A stretch of DNA of 64,000 nucleotides. Origin: Diacronema lutheri. Its lineage: Eukaryota; Haptophyta; Pavlovophyceae; Pavlovales; Pavlovaceae. The translations under genes and the position numbers were made by a program. Location of the stretch: the NCBI GenBank assembly GCA_019448385.1, contig JAGTXO010000014.1, positions 434,001 through 498,000 of the forward strand, read 5' to 3'. How positions within the stretch are numbered: the stretch's first letter is position 1; every line of letters begins with the position of its first letter. This document shows, piece by piece, positions 1 to 11,037 of this stretch. A model generated the notes under the pieces. It worked only from the letters and a program-made list of their open reading frames with translations, had not been told where the DNA came from and did no database searches.

Positions 1-801
1 AGCGGCGCTCGCCTGCGACGTTGGACATGACGAGCACGTAGTGCGGCCCGCTCAGCTGGTTCGAACGGTGAGTGCGTCCGCACTGCTGAATCGCCTGCTC
101 GCCTGCGCGCGCGGGAATGGGCGGATGAGCCCAAATTGGACGGATGAGCCCGGTTATCGATCCGGCGGCAAGTCAGTCCGTGGGCACACGCGCGCGCGCG
201 CGCTCGCACACGGGGGCGGGTGGAGGCGCGAAGCCGCCGCGCGAGCAGAAGCGGTGGCGTGCGCGCGCGCACGCACTCGACCACGGCAGCTCGAGCGTGA
301 TGTGCACCCGCTGCATGTGCGCGCTAGGGACGCGCCGGTCGGCCTGCAGCGAGATGCCGGACGACGCCGCTTCGGAGATGATGGCGACGCGCTTCGTGCC
401 GTCCATGAAGGCAGCGCGCTCGGTGAGGTTGACTGCCTCCATACTGCACGCCGCACCCGCGTTCCGCTTCTCCGCGCGCACCTTGCCCGTCTGCGCGTCG
501 CGCACAAGGCGCTTCTTGCGGCCGGTCATCTCGGCGACGGCGGACGCGCCGCCGAGCTCGTGCAGCAGCTGGTCGAGCGGTCCAAACTCCGGCAGATCGA
601 GCTCGCTTAAGAGCTTAAAGAGCGACGCCTGCAGCCCGCGCGCCGTGCGCACGCGCGCGTCCGCCGCGGGCGCGCGCTCGTCGCTTGAGATCGCGGCCGT
701 CGCGCCGTCGTCCTCGTCCTCGTCGTCCAACGCGGGCGCGGCGCGGCGCGCGCGCGCGCGCCGCGAGCCGGCGGCGCGCGCCGCGTCGCCGCCGCCGCCG
801 C

Positions 802-833
<32 letters not shown>

Positions 834-1670
834 GCGACGCGCGTGCGCTTGCCGCCGCGCCGGCCGCTCGCACGCGCCTTGCTCCGCGCCAAGGTCGGCA
901 CGAAGTCGTCGTCGTCCGAATCGACGCCCGACTCGCTCGAAGCGATGAACACCTCGTCGTCGTCGCCGTCGTCGTCGTCGCCGTCGCCCGAGGCGTTGGC
1001 CGCGCGGCGCACGGCGCGCTCGGCGCGCGTGCGGCTGGCAACGTTCCCAGCCACGCGCGCACTCGGCGTGCACGTGACGCACTGCCACGGGCCGTCGGGC
1101 ACGGCGTCGAGCGGCGGCGCGCAGCAGAAGGTATGTCTCGCCGCGCCGCCGCACACGATGGCGGTGCCGCACTGCATCAGCTCGGTGCGGACACAGCCGC
1201 CGCAGCCGGCACAGCGCGGCGCGCCGTCCACGTCGGAGTGCTCCTTCTCGAGGTCGGCGTACGTGTTGAGCAGCTGCGCGCGCTCGAGCAGTCGGCGCGT
1301 CGAGACACCCTGCGCGTCGAGCATGGCGCGCAGCCGCTGAACGGGCAGCACGCGCAGCTTGGCGATGAGCGGCGTGTCGCGCGCGCACGGCCGCAACTCG
1401 TCGCGCTCCCGCGCGCGCCGCGCCTGCTCGGCATAGGAGTCGATGGCCTTGCTGCCGTCCTCCTCCTCCTCCTCCTCCCCGCTGCCGCTGCTGCCCGCCG
1501 CCTCAATGTAACTGCCGCGCACGCGCGCGCGCTGCCGCAGCTCGCGCGTGCGGCGCTGCGGCGCGGCCGAGGCGCCGCTGGCGCGCGCTCGTGAGCTGCT
1601 GCCGCGGCCGCCGCGGCCGCCGCCGCCACCGCCGCCGTCGCCACCGTCGCCACCGTCGCCGCCGCCGCCG

Positions 1671-1714
<44 letters not shown>

Positions 1715-3679
1715 GCCGTCGCCGATCGCCGCAGCGGCCGCCTCCTCTTCCTCGTCATCCCAACCGTCGCTCCCGCCCGGCGAGCCCGCACCAGCCACCG
1801 ACGTCGGGAAGCGGTGCAGCAGGTGTTCGACGATCGCGCGCGACGCGCGAAACTCGTCGAGCTCGTCGCCGCGCGCGATCGCGTCGGCGACGCGCGCCTC
1901 GCCCGTGCCCTGCAGGCCGATGACGACGCACTTGCCTTCGGCGAGCGCCTGCCGCGCCACCATGACGACCGCGCGCACCTTGATCGACATGACGAGCTGT
2001 TTGAAAAAGCGCTGGTGCGCGCCAAAGAATTGTGACATATCGCGCCGGCCGACAAACTTGTCGTCCGAGCCGACGCCGAATGCGAGCATCTCGTGCGCGT
2101 GCGCCCACGAGTCGTAGAGGCGCATCCAGAACGTGGCCGCGCCGTCGTAGAGCGCGCGCTCCGCGTCGTCCAGGTCGACCATGCGCGTTTGAAAAGTGGC
2201 GGTGTGGAACGACAGCTGTCGGGCGATGTACGCCCCGCGCCCCTTCATGTCGAGCGCGACGAGCTCGAGCGCGCCGTGCGAGCCCTTGTCGATGGCCTTC
2301 TCGAAGGCGCGGAAGGTGGAGAACGACGTGCCCGGCCCCCACAGCGCCAGCCGCTCCATGTATGCCATCGCCTTGACCGACGACGCGCCGGTGGCGGAGC
2401 AGTACACGACGCGCGCGCGCGGGAGCGCGCGCTGCAGCTCTTGGACGGCGAGCGCCGTCTTGGACGACTTGGTGGAGGAGGGCTTGGCCGCGCGGCGGCC
2501 GCCGCCGCTGCCGCTGCCGGTGCCATCGCCGCCGCCGACACTCGCGCCCTTGCCGCCGGTCGCGCCCTCGCTGACAAGATTCTTCGCCTTGTGCGCTTCG
2601 TCAAAGCAAACGCAGCCCTCGCCCGCGCTCGCGTTCCCGCCACCCTGCATCCACTTGATGAGCTGCGCGAGGCGCGTCTGCTTGCTGGACGACGAGACGA
2701 GCGACGCGTACGTGACGAAGAGAACGCCCTCCGACACGCCGCCCTTGCCTGCGTCGAGCTTGCCGTACGGCAGTTTGTTGAGCGCATGCAGCGAGATGTC
2801 CGTCACGCCCATATCGGCGAAGTCGCGCCGCGCGTCGGTGATCAGATCGGCCGAAACGGAGAGCCAGAGGTGGCGCTTGCGCCCGTGCAGCCAGTTCTCG
2901 CTGATGATCGCCGCCAACTGCCGCCCCTTGCCCAGCCCGACGCCATCGCCGAGGAAGAAGCCCTGACGGCAGCCATCCGCGTTGAAGCCGTCGAACCGTT
3001 GGTTGGCGTACACGAGCGTCTCCGCCTGGAGCGTCGAGAGCGCGCCGGGCTTGATCACCATCGTGGGCACGTACGTCGGCTTGGGCAGCGCCGCGAACGC
3101 GAGCGACGTCGTCTCGCACACCGGGTCCGGGTGCGGCGTGCCGAGCGTCACGTAGCGCGGCGCGTATTCGTGGAAGACCTCCTCGACGCCCTCGTCCTGC
3201 TCGTCTTGCTCGCTCTCGAGGCGGCGCTGCTCGGCGGCGGCAGCGGCGGCGGCGGCGGAGGCGACCGAAGCGGCGGCGGCCGCCGCGTCTGCCGCCGCCG
3301 CGTCCGCCGCCGACATGGGCGGGGCCGACGACGACGCGCCCGCGCCGCATGCACCGGCCGACGGCGCGCCGGCGCGCACGCCGCCGCCGTACGCGCCGGC
3401 GGCAGCGCGCAAGGCGTCGGCATCGGCGGCACGGCGGCGCTGCACCTTGCGCCGCTCGTTGATCCATGTCGGATTCGTGTCCACCGCGTTGCAATGCGAG
3501 CTCCACTCGGCGCATGCGCCTGGCGCATTCTCGCAAACGAAGCAGAGGCACTTGTCGCAGCTCTCGGCGTTGTTCCCTTTGCCCATCGGCTTGACGAGGC
3601 AATGGCAGCGCGCATGCGGCGAGTCGCGCAGCACGTCGAAGCCGCTCGCGCCGACGATCTCCACCGCGTCGTCGTCCAT
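1..3679 (-). CDS. SBNO: Strawberry-notch (SBNO) family helicase-like protein, partial 3' end
   Basis: This encodes a nuclear DExD/H-type helicase-like coregulator of the Strawberry-notch family. The ATG at 3679 begins [10 protein letters not shown] Cys/His-rich N-terminal module (CDKCLCFVC, then HC) is followed by an Ala/Glu-rich linker and the SBNO AAA part, with [14 protein letters not shown] as the Walker A region and [12 protein letters not shown] as the DEAH box. A poly-Gly linker, a PHD-type finger (CAGCGGC...CCAPP...CVTC) and the SBNO C-terminal helicase part ([20 protein letters not shown]) come next. A GT-AG intron at 276..103 (174 nt) restores the family motif [20 protein letters not shown], and the frame stays open to base 1, so the C-terminus lies outside the window. 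Earlier in-frame ATGs (3874) would overlap the divergent ankyrin gene. The acidic and Gly runs between the two helicase halves are unusually long. The family call is firm; the role is inferred from the family. Confidence 0.9.
1605..1723 (-). repeat. GGC-type trinucleotide tract coding poly-Gly/Asp in the SBNO gene
   Basis: This is a nearly pure CCG/CGC trinucleotide stretch with a few CGT interruptions. Read on the minus strand it codes a Gly/Asp linker between the helicase core and the PHD-type finger. It keeps the reading frame, so length changes would be tolerated. Confidence 0.85.
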
Positions 3680-3801
3680 CCCGCCGCTCGCTTGCGCTCG
3701 AGTGGATGGGATGGATGCGCGCGCGCGTTTTCCGCCCCGCTGCCACCCGTCGAGCTTGGCCTTTGCGGGCCTTTTAAAATTTCGGCGAGTGGCGGTCAGC
3801 C
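3680..3801. promoter_or_regulatory. 122-bp bidirectional promoter between SBNO and the ankyrin gene
   Basis: The two start codons (3679 minus, 3802 plus) are divergent and 122 bp apart. The only A/T-rich spot is the self-complementary core TTTTAAAA at 3772-3779. It lies about 90 bp from the SBNO ATG and 22 bp from the ankyrin ATG. It could serve as a two-way TATA-like element, by inference from position and composition. A similar core sits in the 60.6-kb divergent promoter. Confidence 0.5.
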
Positions 3802-6045
3802 ATGGAATGTCCGTCGCCCGCGAGCGGCGCGCTTGGCAGCTCGCACGTGTCGCCCGCGACCGGCGTGGCGCCATTCCGGACGTTCGTGCACCTCGATCGG
3901 CTCAAGCGCAAGCTCTCGCTTGTCGCGCCGGTCGAGCGCGGCGACTCGAGCCTTGCCTCGCGCGCCGCCGCCGAGCCGCGGTGCGCCGCGGACGACGTGT
4001 TCGCATTCGAGCCGGACGCGCGGGCGGATGCGTTCGGCGCGGCCGAGTCGCTCGGCCTGTCGCAGCCGACCGACGACGGGGAGTACGATGAGTTTGCCTT
4101 CGACGCGCACGACCTCGACTGCGCTGCACGCGTGCCGGCGCGGCGGCCGGCGGCCGAGCGTGTGCGTGACGCGCCGCGCGGCGCCGCGTGGCTGTGCGCT
4201 GGAGGCGCGCTGAACGCGCGCGCCTCGCCGGCGAGCTCGTCGTTCAGATCGGGCGCGCTCTCGAGCCCCGTCCCGCTCGCCGCCTCGGCCGACGCGAGCG
4301 ACATTGGCGACGACGCGCGCCGCGCGCCGCGCGCGTGCGGAGCGCTCGCCGCGGGCGCGAGCCCGGCGAGCGGCGCCGCGCAGAGCACCCCTGCGTCCTC
4401 GCCACGCGTCGGTGGCGAAGGCTGGGGCGCACGCACGGCGCAGCCGTCTTTGTTCGGCTCGACGGCCTGCTCGCCCTCCAAGCCGCACCGAGCGCGCGAG
4501 CACGCCGAGCGCGCGCGCGCGCCAGCTTCCCCGTCGTCGCCGCACGCCGTCCGGCCGTTGCGCACGTTGGCCGCGTGCGACGCGCCGGCGCCCGCGCGCG
4601 CGCCCTCCGCGGGCGCGCGCGCGCCGCCGCATTCCGCGCCGCCCGCCGCGCTCGCCGCCGCCGCCGTCGACGAAGCCTCCGAGCGCGAGCGCGCGTACCC
4701 GCCAGCGACGCACCAACTGCTCGCCGTGCTCGCGCATTGCGTAACTGCCGCCATCTCGCATGCCGACGAGGCCGAGGTGAGCTCGGATTCGGAGGACGAG
4801 GGGCGCGCGGGCGGCGACGAGGCGAAAAACGGCGCGAGGCACCGGCGCTGCGGCAGCGCCGAGCGACCGGCGCGCGCGGGCAAGTGCGCGCTCGCCGACG
4901 TGCACGACGACGCGCGGCGCGCGATACTTACGGGCGCGCCGGGCGCGGTGCCCTCGGCGGTGGCGCTGCTGCTCGAGCAGGGCGCGGACGTTGACGCCAT
5001 CGACGCCGACCGCAACTCGCCGCTCTACCTCGCGTGCCATCTCGCCGCGCCCGCCGACGCACTCGCCGTGTCGCGCATGTTAGTTAGACGGCGCGCCCAT
5101 CCCAACCCGCGTCGACGTGGCCTCACGCCGCTCAACTACGCGCTCCGGCGCGGCCACGCGGCGCTCGCGCGGCTGCTGCTCGAGGCTGGCGCGTACCCGC
5201 TGCGTTGGATCGACGAGCGCGCCGCGAGTGCGCCGCCCGCGCCGGCCGCCGCGCGGCCCCGCGCTGCCGCCGCGGCCAGCGCGCCGGCCGCGCCCTGCGG
5301 CCGGCCGAGCTGTCCGCAGCTGAGCGTATTCGCGCGCGCGCACGGGTTTTGGCCGGAGGCTCTGTGCGCGATGCTCTGCCGGCTCGACGCGGCGGTGGAC
5401 GAGGGCAGCGTGCCTATCGTCGAGGGGCTGCTGATGCATGGCTGTCCGCCCAACGAGCGCGACGCGCATGGCCGTACGCCGCTCTTCCGCGCGGTCAGCG
5501 CGCAGCAGCGACTGCCGCTCGTGCTCGCGCTGCTCGGTGGCGGCGCGCACGCCGAGACGCGCGACGCGTGCGGCACACACGTCCTCGCCGCGCCCATCAT
5601 TCGAAACGATGCGCAGACCGTGCGCGCCCTGCTCAAATACCGCGCCGACCCGCTCGCCGACGAGGCCGGTGTCCGGATCGACCAGTTTGCGCTTCAGAAC
5701 TCGACCAGTCCGGCCGTGCAGGCGCTGCTCGCGCGCTGCGCGGCGCACGCGCTCGGAAGCCGCGCGCACGGCGAGGGCGCGCGCGAGCATGCCGGCTCGC
5801 AGCGCCGTGCGCCGAGCGGTGCGCTTGGCGCCGCACCGGCGCGCGCGCAGCGCTGTCACGGCAGTGGCGTGAATGGCGTCGTCAACTCCACGTCACAATC
5901 TGCGTCGCCCTCGCCGTCGCCCCCGCGCGTGGGCGCGTCGATCGGCGTAGCGTCTTCGCTCGCCGCGCGGCGGCCGGCGCCGCCGCCGCCGCTGCCGCCC
6001 CTGCCCGCGGTGGACGACGACCCGTCCGTCTTTGACTTTGATTGA
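3802..6045 (+). CDS. Ankyrin-repeat protein, 747 aa
   Basis: This is a single-exon gene starting at ATG 3802 (MECPSPASG) and stopping at TGA 6043-6045. The N-terminal half is low-complexity, Ala/Ser/Arg-rich and has acidic patches. From about residue 370 there are ankyrin repeats: AVALLLEQGADVDAIDADRN, SPLYLACHLA, TPLNYALRRGHAALARLLLE, IVEGLLMHGCPPNERDAHGR, TPLFRAVS, and a last degenerate unit near LLKYRADPLADEA. The repeats form two blocks separated by an Ala/Pro linker. There is no kinase, SOCS or membrane segment that would give a specific function. Ankyrin repeats mediate protein-protein contacts, so the role is unknown. Gene and domain call are confident. Confidence 0.85.
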   Translation: MECPSPASGALGSSHVSPATGVAPFRTFVHLDRLKRKLSLVAPVERGDSSLASRAAAEPRCAADDVFAFEPDARADAFGAAESLGLSQPTDDGEYDEFAFDAHDLDCAARVPARRPAAERVRDAPRGAAWLCAGGALNARASPASSSFRSGALSSPVPLAASADASDIGDDARRAPRACGALAAGASPASGAAQSTPASSPRVGGEGWGARTAQPSLFGSTACSPSKPHRAREHAERARAPASPSSPHAVRPLRTLAACDAPAPARAPSAGARAPPHSAPPAALAAAAVDEASERERAYPPATHQLLAVLAHCVTAAISHADEAEVSSDSEDEGRAGGDEAKNGARHRRCGSAERPARAGKCALADVHDDARRAILTGAPGAVPSAVALLLEQGADVDAIDADRNSPLYLACHLAAPADALAVSRMLVRRRAHPNPRRRGLTPLNYALRRGHAALARLLLEAGAYPLRWIDERAASAPPAPAAARPRAAAAASAPAAPCGRPSCPQLSVFARAHGFWPEALCAMLCRLDAAVDEGSVPIVEGLLMHGCPPNERDAHGRTPLFRAVSAQQRLPLVLALLGGGAHAETRDACGTHVLAAPIIRNDAQTVRALLKYRADPLADEAGVRIDQFALQNSTSPAVQALLARCAAHALGSRAHGEGAREHAGSQRRAPSGALGAAPARAQRCHGSGVNGVVNSTSQSASPSPSPPRVGASIGVASSLAARRPAPPPPLPPLPAVDDDPSVFDFD

Positions 6046-6527
6046 GCGGCAGCCGGGAAGGAATCCCCCCCCCCCCCCCCCCCCCCCCCCGAAGGGGCTG
6101 TATATAGGGCGCGGTCCGGGCTGGTCCGGCCAGTGTAAGGCTGAGAGTACGACCCGGGTCGTACAATCAAGGGTTAAAAGCCAGGCAATGAGCGCTCGAG
6201 GGGTCGGAGCGAGGCTTAGGACGAGCCTGGGACCGAGACCCCCCTCCTGACCGGCCGATTTTGAGTAGAATTCGGGGTCGAGCGGGCGCGGCGGACGGAG
6301 GGCCCGAGCCGGGCCGACGGAGGGTCCGACCCCGGAATGCGGGCGACCGGAAGGGCTTGGGTGATTGACGCCCAGTCGAATAGAATGGCGGATTCCGGGG
6401 GGGATCGCAACTGGCATCGCGCAAGCTGAGGCCCTCTGACTGACCGGACCGCGCCGAGTGCGCGTGCACCCCGTGGAGGGCGCGGCCAGTCGGACAGTCT
6501 TCGCGACTGAGCTCGCCGCGGCATACC
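6046..6527. other. Non-coding stretch with C26 run and two inverted repeats
   Basis: No convincing gene is seen here. The stretch holds a 26-base homopolymer of C (6065-6090) and a TATATA at 6101-6106. It also holds an exact 18-bp palindrome centred on CCCGGG (6147-6164). A second inverted repeat has arms at 6270-6280 and 6327-6338 (one-base bulge) around G-rich direct repeats. It may include the left end of the adjacent DNA transposon, but I could not match it to the right flank as a terminal inverted repeat. Confidence 0.6.
6065..6090. repeat. C26 homopolymer
   Basis: Twenty-six consecutive C residues lie 20 bp past the ankyrin stop codon. The run is likely to be polymorphic and prone to sequencing error. 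It could form a G-quadruplex or i-motif. Confidence 0.95.
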
Positions 6528-9500
6528 GTGCGCTGCGCCGGCGCGCTACTTGACGACGTGCTCGAAGGAGACGAGCTCTGCTGCGATGCGTCGGAGCACG
6601 CGCGTGACGAGTTCACACGTGGCGGCGGCAGACACGTCGACGGCGGGCTCGATGGGCAGGATGGCGAAGACGACGCGCCGCCGAGCAGGCTGCCGGGCAA
6701 CTTTGGTTCCAAGTCAGGGGCGCAGCTCGGCCGTGCGGGCGGGGTTACGACCGGCTGCGTTGGAGGGGCCGAAGGTGCGGCTGCGTCTCGTGCGCCTGCG
6801 GCAGGCGCCTCGGCGCCCGACATTGCTGTGCCGGGCGTTTGCGCAGGCGCAGCGCTGCGGACGGCGCCCGCTGATTGCCCGCCGCGCGAGCAGGGCGACG
6901 CTAGCAGCTCGCTGGACACGCGCCGCACGCGCGAGGCGATCGCGCTCGACAACCGGCGGGCCAAGCGACATTGGACCTCCGTGACAGATCCGCGGTGGAA
7001 CGACGTGCCGCAGGGGCCGTGGCCTGCTCTCGCCGGCGCTACGACCGCGCTCCGCACGTTTTACAGGCAGCAGGGCCACGACACCTACCTGTCGAGCTCG
7101 CAAAAGCCGACCGAGGCGCGTGGCGCGCGCCAGGGCCTCTACTGCTCGTACAACGCCTCGGTGCGCGAGGCCAAGAGCACAGGGCAGCGCGCGACGAGGA
7201 TTAAGTTCGAGATCACGTTTGAGACCAAGTGCGGCATGTTCTTGCTCCTGGAGGAGTCGACCGACGGCTGGGTGATCATCCACGGCGCGCTCGACCACAA
7301 CCCGCGTCACCCGACGAAGGCGCTGCAGCAGGTGACGGACGCCGACAAGGAGTGCACGTTCACCAAGAATCGGAAAATCCCGGACCAGCTTCTCGACACG
7401 GTGACGCCGGCCATCCTCCGCATGGCCAAGGCGGTCACCGCCATCCACGCGCACCTCGAGCACGAGGCAAGGGTGCAGGGCATCACAGTGCGGTTCACCT
7501 ACCAGGACACTGCCAACCACTTCGCCCACACGAGCGCCGAGCGTGCGTACGACTGCACCGGCCTGATGGAATTACTCAACGTGCGCTTCGAAGAGAAGGA
7601 GCTCTTCAGGGCGCAGCTGATCGACGCGACCGGCGTTCTCCAGAACGTCTTCTTTGAGATGGTGTGCGCTCAACTCCCCCCTTTCCCCGCGCCACCGCCG
7701 AGCGGCTGAAGTTCACAACGCATGACCCCATGCCTTCGGCTGCAGGAGGGCGGCTTCGAGGCTTACGCGCGCAACGAGACCAAGAACGTGATCATGTTCG
7801 ACACCACGTGGGGCACGAACCGGTACAACATGAAGCTCGGCTTCTTCACGACCGTCGGCCTGAACGGCGAGACACTCATCCTTGCTGCAGTCATCATGAT
7901 GCACGAGACGAGGTCCTCTTTCCAGTGGGCGTTTGAGCGCTTCAAGGAGTGCTTCAAGATTCCGCCCGCTGTCATCATCACGGACGGGGACCCCGGCATC
8001 ATCGGTGCGTGTGCGAGCCAGCTGCCGCACACCCTCCGCTTCGCGTGCACGTGGCACCTCAGCCTCAACTTCACGACTCACATTCGCCCCGTCCTCGCCT
8101 TCAATTGGCAAGTGTGGCACGCTGTCCTGAACGCGTGGTGGCGACTCGCCAAGCAAACGGACGTGAGCGCCAAGGCGACCTTTGACGACGACTTCCAGAA
8201 GATTGTCGATGTCGTGGCGGCCCTCAAGCCCAAGGGCACCGACACGCGCGCGACCGCAAAGCACGCGGCGGCGATCAAGTGGCTCGAGTGGCTGCGCAGC
8301 GTCAAGCACACGTGGGCGGCATGCTTCACGTGGGCGATATGCACGCTCGGTGTGCACTCGACCCAGGTCTGCGCGCGCGGATTTCATGCCCGGCCGCGGC
8401 CGTTCTCACACTAACCATCTCGCGGCCGTTCGCGCGTCCGCCGGCCGCCGCTTCTGCTCCGCGCGCAGCGCTCCGAGTCGATCCATGCCGCCATCAAGAG
8501 GCTCATGCTTACCAACCTGCTCCTCACCGACCTCGTCAAGGCGCTCGACATGTACAAGATGTGCCACATGGTGCAGGGAGAGTTGCGCAAGGAGAAGCAG
8601 CAGCTCACGCTTGTGTACTACTCCAAGGACGACATGCCAGCAGTGCGCGAGCTCATCAAGACCGGCCTCGTCTCGCCGCACGCAATCGAGCTCGTCCGCG
8701 CGCAGGCGGCGCAGGCCCAGCAGTACGTCTGCGCGCCCGCCGGCCTTGACAGTGAGGGCAGGGATGTGTTCCGGGTGACGCGCGCGCTGACGGGCAGCGG
8801 TGCAGCTCGAGCGCACGCGCGCGCAAACTGCGCGTCAGGCGGCACGGATGCGGCTGGCGGAGCCGGCGTTGCGCACCCTGCGCGCGCGGCTGGCGCGGCT
8901 GGCCTGTCCGGCATGGCGAGCGCAGCTGCAACAGCGGCCGACGCGGCGCACAGCGCGGCCGAGGCCGCAGTCGCGGCCGCGGCCGCGGGCGCGGCAGTCG
9001 GAGTGGGCGCGGCAAGGGCAGCCGGCGCGAGCAGCGCGGTGGGCGGAGCGGCTGGCGGCGCTGCGGACGGCGCGGCGCGCGGCGCGCCTTGCCGCCGCGC
9101 GGCCGGCGGTGGCGCGGCCGGCGGCGCGACAAGCGGTGCGGCCGGCGACGCGGCAAGCGAAGCGCCGGATGGCGCGGCGCGCGCGGCGGGCTGTGCTGCG
9201 GGCGGCGCGACGGGCGCGGCGGCGGGCGCGGCCGCGGAAGGCGCGGCGGGTGCGGCGCGCGGCACGGCGGGCGCTGCGGGCGGCATGGCGGGCGCGGCGG
9301 GCGGCGCGGCTGGCGCGGCGGGCGCTGCGGGCGGTGCGGTGGATGACACTGCCGCTCGCGTTCCCGGCCGCGCAGCCGGCGGCGACGCTGATGATGACGC
9401 ACACGACACGGACGGCGCAGACGAAGCTGACCTGCCGGCCGGGGACTTTGATGGCATTGATCTCGCCGAGCGCCTGGCGACGAGCCTCCAAGGTGAGGAC

Positions 9501-10417
9501 GACGGCGCGTACGTACGCTTTGAACCGGGCACCATCCGCTTGGCCGACCTGAACCTCTTGCCAGACGAGCCGCTCGTCTGCCGGCAAACGACGCTCGTGA
9601 GCTGCTCATGCCAATACTCCATCTCGCACGGTTGAGCAGCCGTGCGCAGCCGCGCGCAGGTGCGCAGGCGCAGCGCTGCAGAGCTCGCACTTCTGATCCA
9701 CCGCCTGCCCGGCATCCGCGCGCGCCCGGCCGCTTCATGCGCAGGGCTCCGTGCAGGCACATGCTCGCCGTGCGCTTCAAGTACCAGCTCGACAACCGCA
9801 CCGTCGACCCGCTCACGGCAGAGGACTTCGCTCCTGGCTGGCGTGTGCGCGAGCAGGGCTGGATCAACGGGCGCGTCGCCGATCTGCGCTTCCGGCCTCG
9901 CCAGCAGGCGCCTGGCTGCGGCAGTTCGATCCCGCCCACCGCGGCTGAGCGCGAGCAGGCGATCATGAGCCAGCTGCGCCCATTGGCGCGGCTGTGCGCG
10001 AAGTCGGAGAAGCACACGACTGGCCTCATCACCGTCATCCGCAACCACGTCGAGCTTGCGACCGGCATCACTACGCTGAACCCGCGCAAGCGGCCGGCCT
10101 CTGCAGCTGTGGAGGGCATCCCTCACATCGACGAGCTCGCTAAGCGCAACACTGGGGCCCAGCAGAAGAAGCGCAAGCCAAACGTTGGCGCGCCGCGCAA
10201 GGCCAAGGGAAAGAGCGAGCGCGGACGCAGGTCGAGCGCGGGCGCGGGCGCTGGATCGAGCGCGGGGGCGGGGTCGAGCGCGGGCGCGGGTTCGAGCGCG
10301 GGCGCGGATTCCAACTCGGGTGCGGGGTCGCGGCGCGGGCGCGGGCGCGAGCGTGGGGGCGGGCGCGGATGCGGGCGCGGACGCGGAGGCAGAGGCGCGA
10401 CGACTGGCACGGCGTAA
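6528..10417 (+). CDS. Mutator/FAR1-type transposase with SWIM zinc finger; start unresolved
   Basis: Exons as read are 6528-7661, 7746-8366, 8469-9630 and 9745-10417, with GT-AG introns of 84 and 102 nt after exons 1 and 2. Exon 1 carries a FAR1-like N-terminal region (LYCSYNASV...DHNPRH). Exon 2 holds the MULE core: FDTTWGTNRYNMKLGFF (first Asp), VIITDGDPGIIGA (second Asp), then CTWHLSLNF. Exon 3 opens with STQ/RSESIHAAIK, whose Glu fits the third catalytic residue. A SWIM finger CSCQYSISHG...PCRHMLAV is split by the last intron. No GT-AG pair I can find there keeps the phase, so a one-base break or an unusual splice is likely. No in-frame ATG precedes residue 230, so the true start is upstream or lost. 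An Ala/Gly-rich insert fills 8800-9350. The C-terminus is SAGAG repeats plus an RGG-like tail. Confidence 0.8.
8805..9350 (+). repeat. Ala/Gly-rich GCG/GGC low-complexity insert in the transposase
   Basis: This is a run of GGC-GCG-GCN type codons (GAAGGAAGAA-like) between the post-catalytic helical part and the SWIM finger. Typical MULE transposases have no such domain here, so it is probably an in-frame expansion. Confidence 0.6.
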
Positions 10418-10685
10418 ACACTAATGCAGGCTCTTGTATGAACGTTCAATCATGCGTCGCGGAAGTGGAGGGCATCTGAACTTCCCCACCAACAAGCAGC
10501 ACGCGGTGTGTGCTTGTCGCCTCTTGCTTCTTCGCCGGCTCGTGCCAATGTACCGCCGAGGCGCGCAGGCTTCGTTGCGCACAGATGTCGGACAGCACGG
10601 CACGCAACAAAAGCTAGCCAGGGCAATGCCCATGCCCGAATAGGTCGCCGCCCGTGATCCCATGGCCGTGTACGCGGCGAACGTG

Positions 10686-10974
10686 CGCCGCGCGCGCGTG
10701 GTCGTCGGCACGGCCAGGGCCTGCGCGTGCGTTCGGCGTGCGTCGCGCGGGCGTGGGCGGGTGTGAGGGTGTCCAGGGCATGCGTAGCGGGCGCGGCACG
10801 CGCGCCATTGCGCTCACTCGCGAGGATCACGGCGACGCTTCTGCTCTCCGGAATCTAAGACTCGCCGCGCGTGTGCGGGCGTGCGATCCGAAATTCGGAC
10901 CGCAAGTTTTGCGCAGTCTTGCGATCCGAATTTCGGGATGCAGCGAAGTTCCGGAGTTCGGACTTCAATTCATC
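10686..10974 (+). repeat. 289-bp dispersed repeat, copy A
   Basis: It is identical in length and about 97 % identical (eight differences by eye, no indels) to copy B at 34838-35126, in the same orientation. Near its right end is a long hairpin: arms CCGAAATTCGGACCGCAAG and CTTGCGATCCGAATTTCGG, 18 of 19 paired, with an 11-nt loop. It has no coding content. It lies between the Mutator-type element and the minus-strand TRPM fragment. Confidence 0.9.
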
Positions 10975-11037
10975 TGGTTCACCCTTGGGCGGACTTCCGG
11001 CACACTTCCAACAGCTTTGTCGCCAGTAAACGCGAGC

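Larger units (their letters stand above)
6100..10685 (+). mobile_element. Mutator-like (MULE/FAR1-type) DNA transposon; ends unresolved
   Basis: The element is defined by its transposase gene (6528-10417). The right flank 10418-10685 has no clear gene, and the 289-bp dispersed repeat starts at 10686. I compared the left (6046-6527) and right flanks and saw no convincing terminal inverted repeats or target-site duplication. The limits are therefore only the gene-free borders. It could instead be a domesticated FAR1-like gene. Confidence 0.55.

Noticed and set aside
3774-5015. Two long minus-strand frames over the ankyrin gene
   Set aside because: The plus strand has clear ankyrin repeats; the antisense frames are low-complexity shadows.
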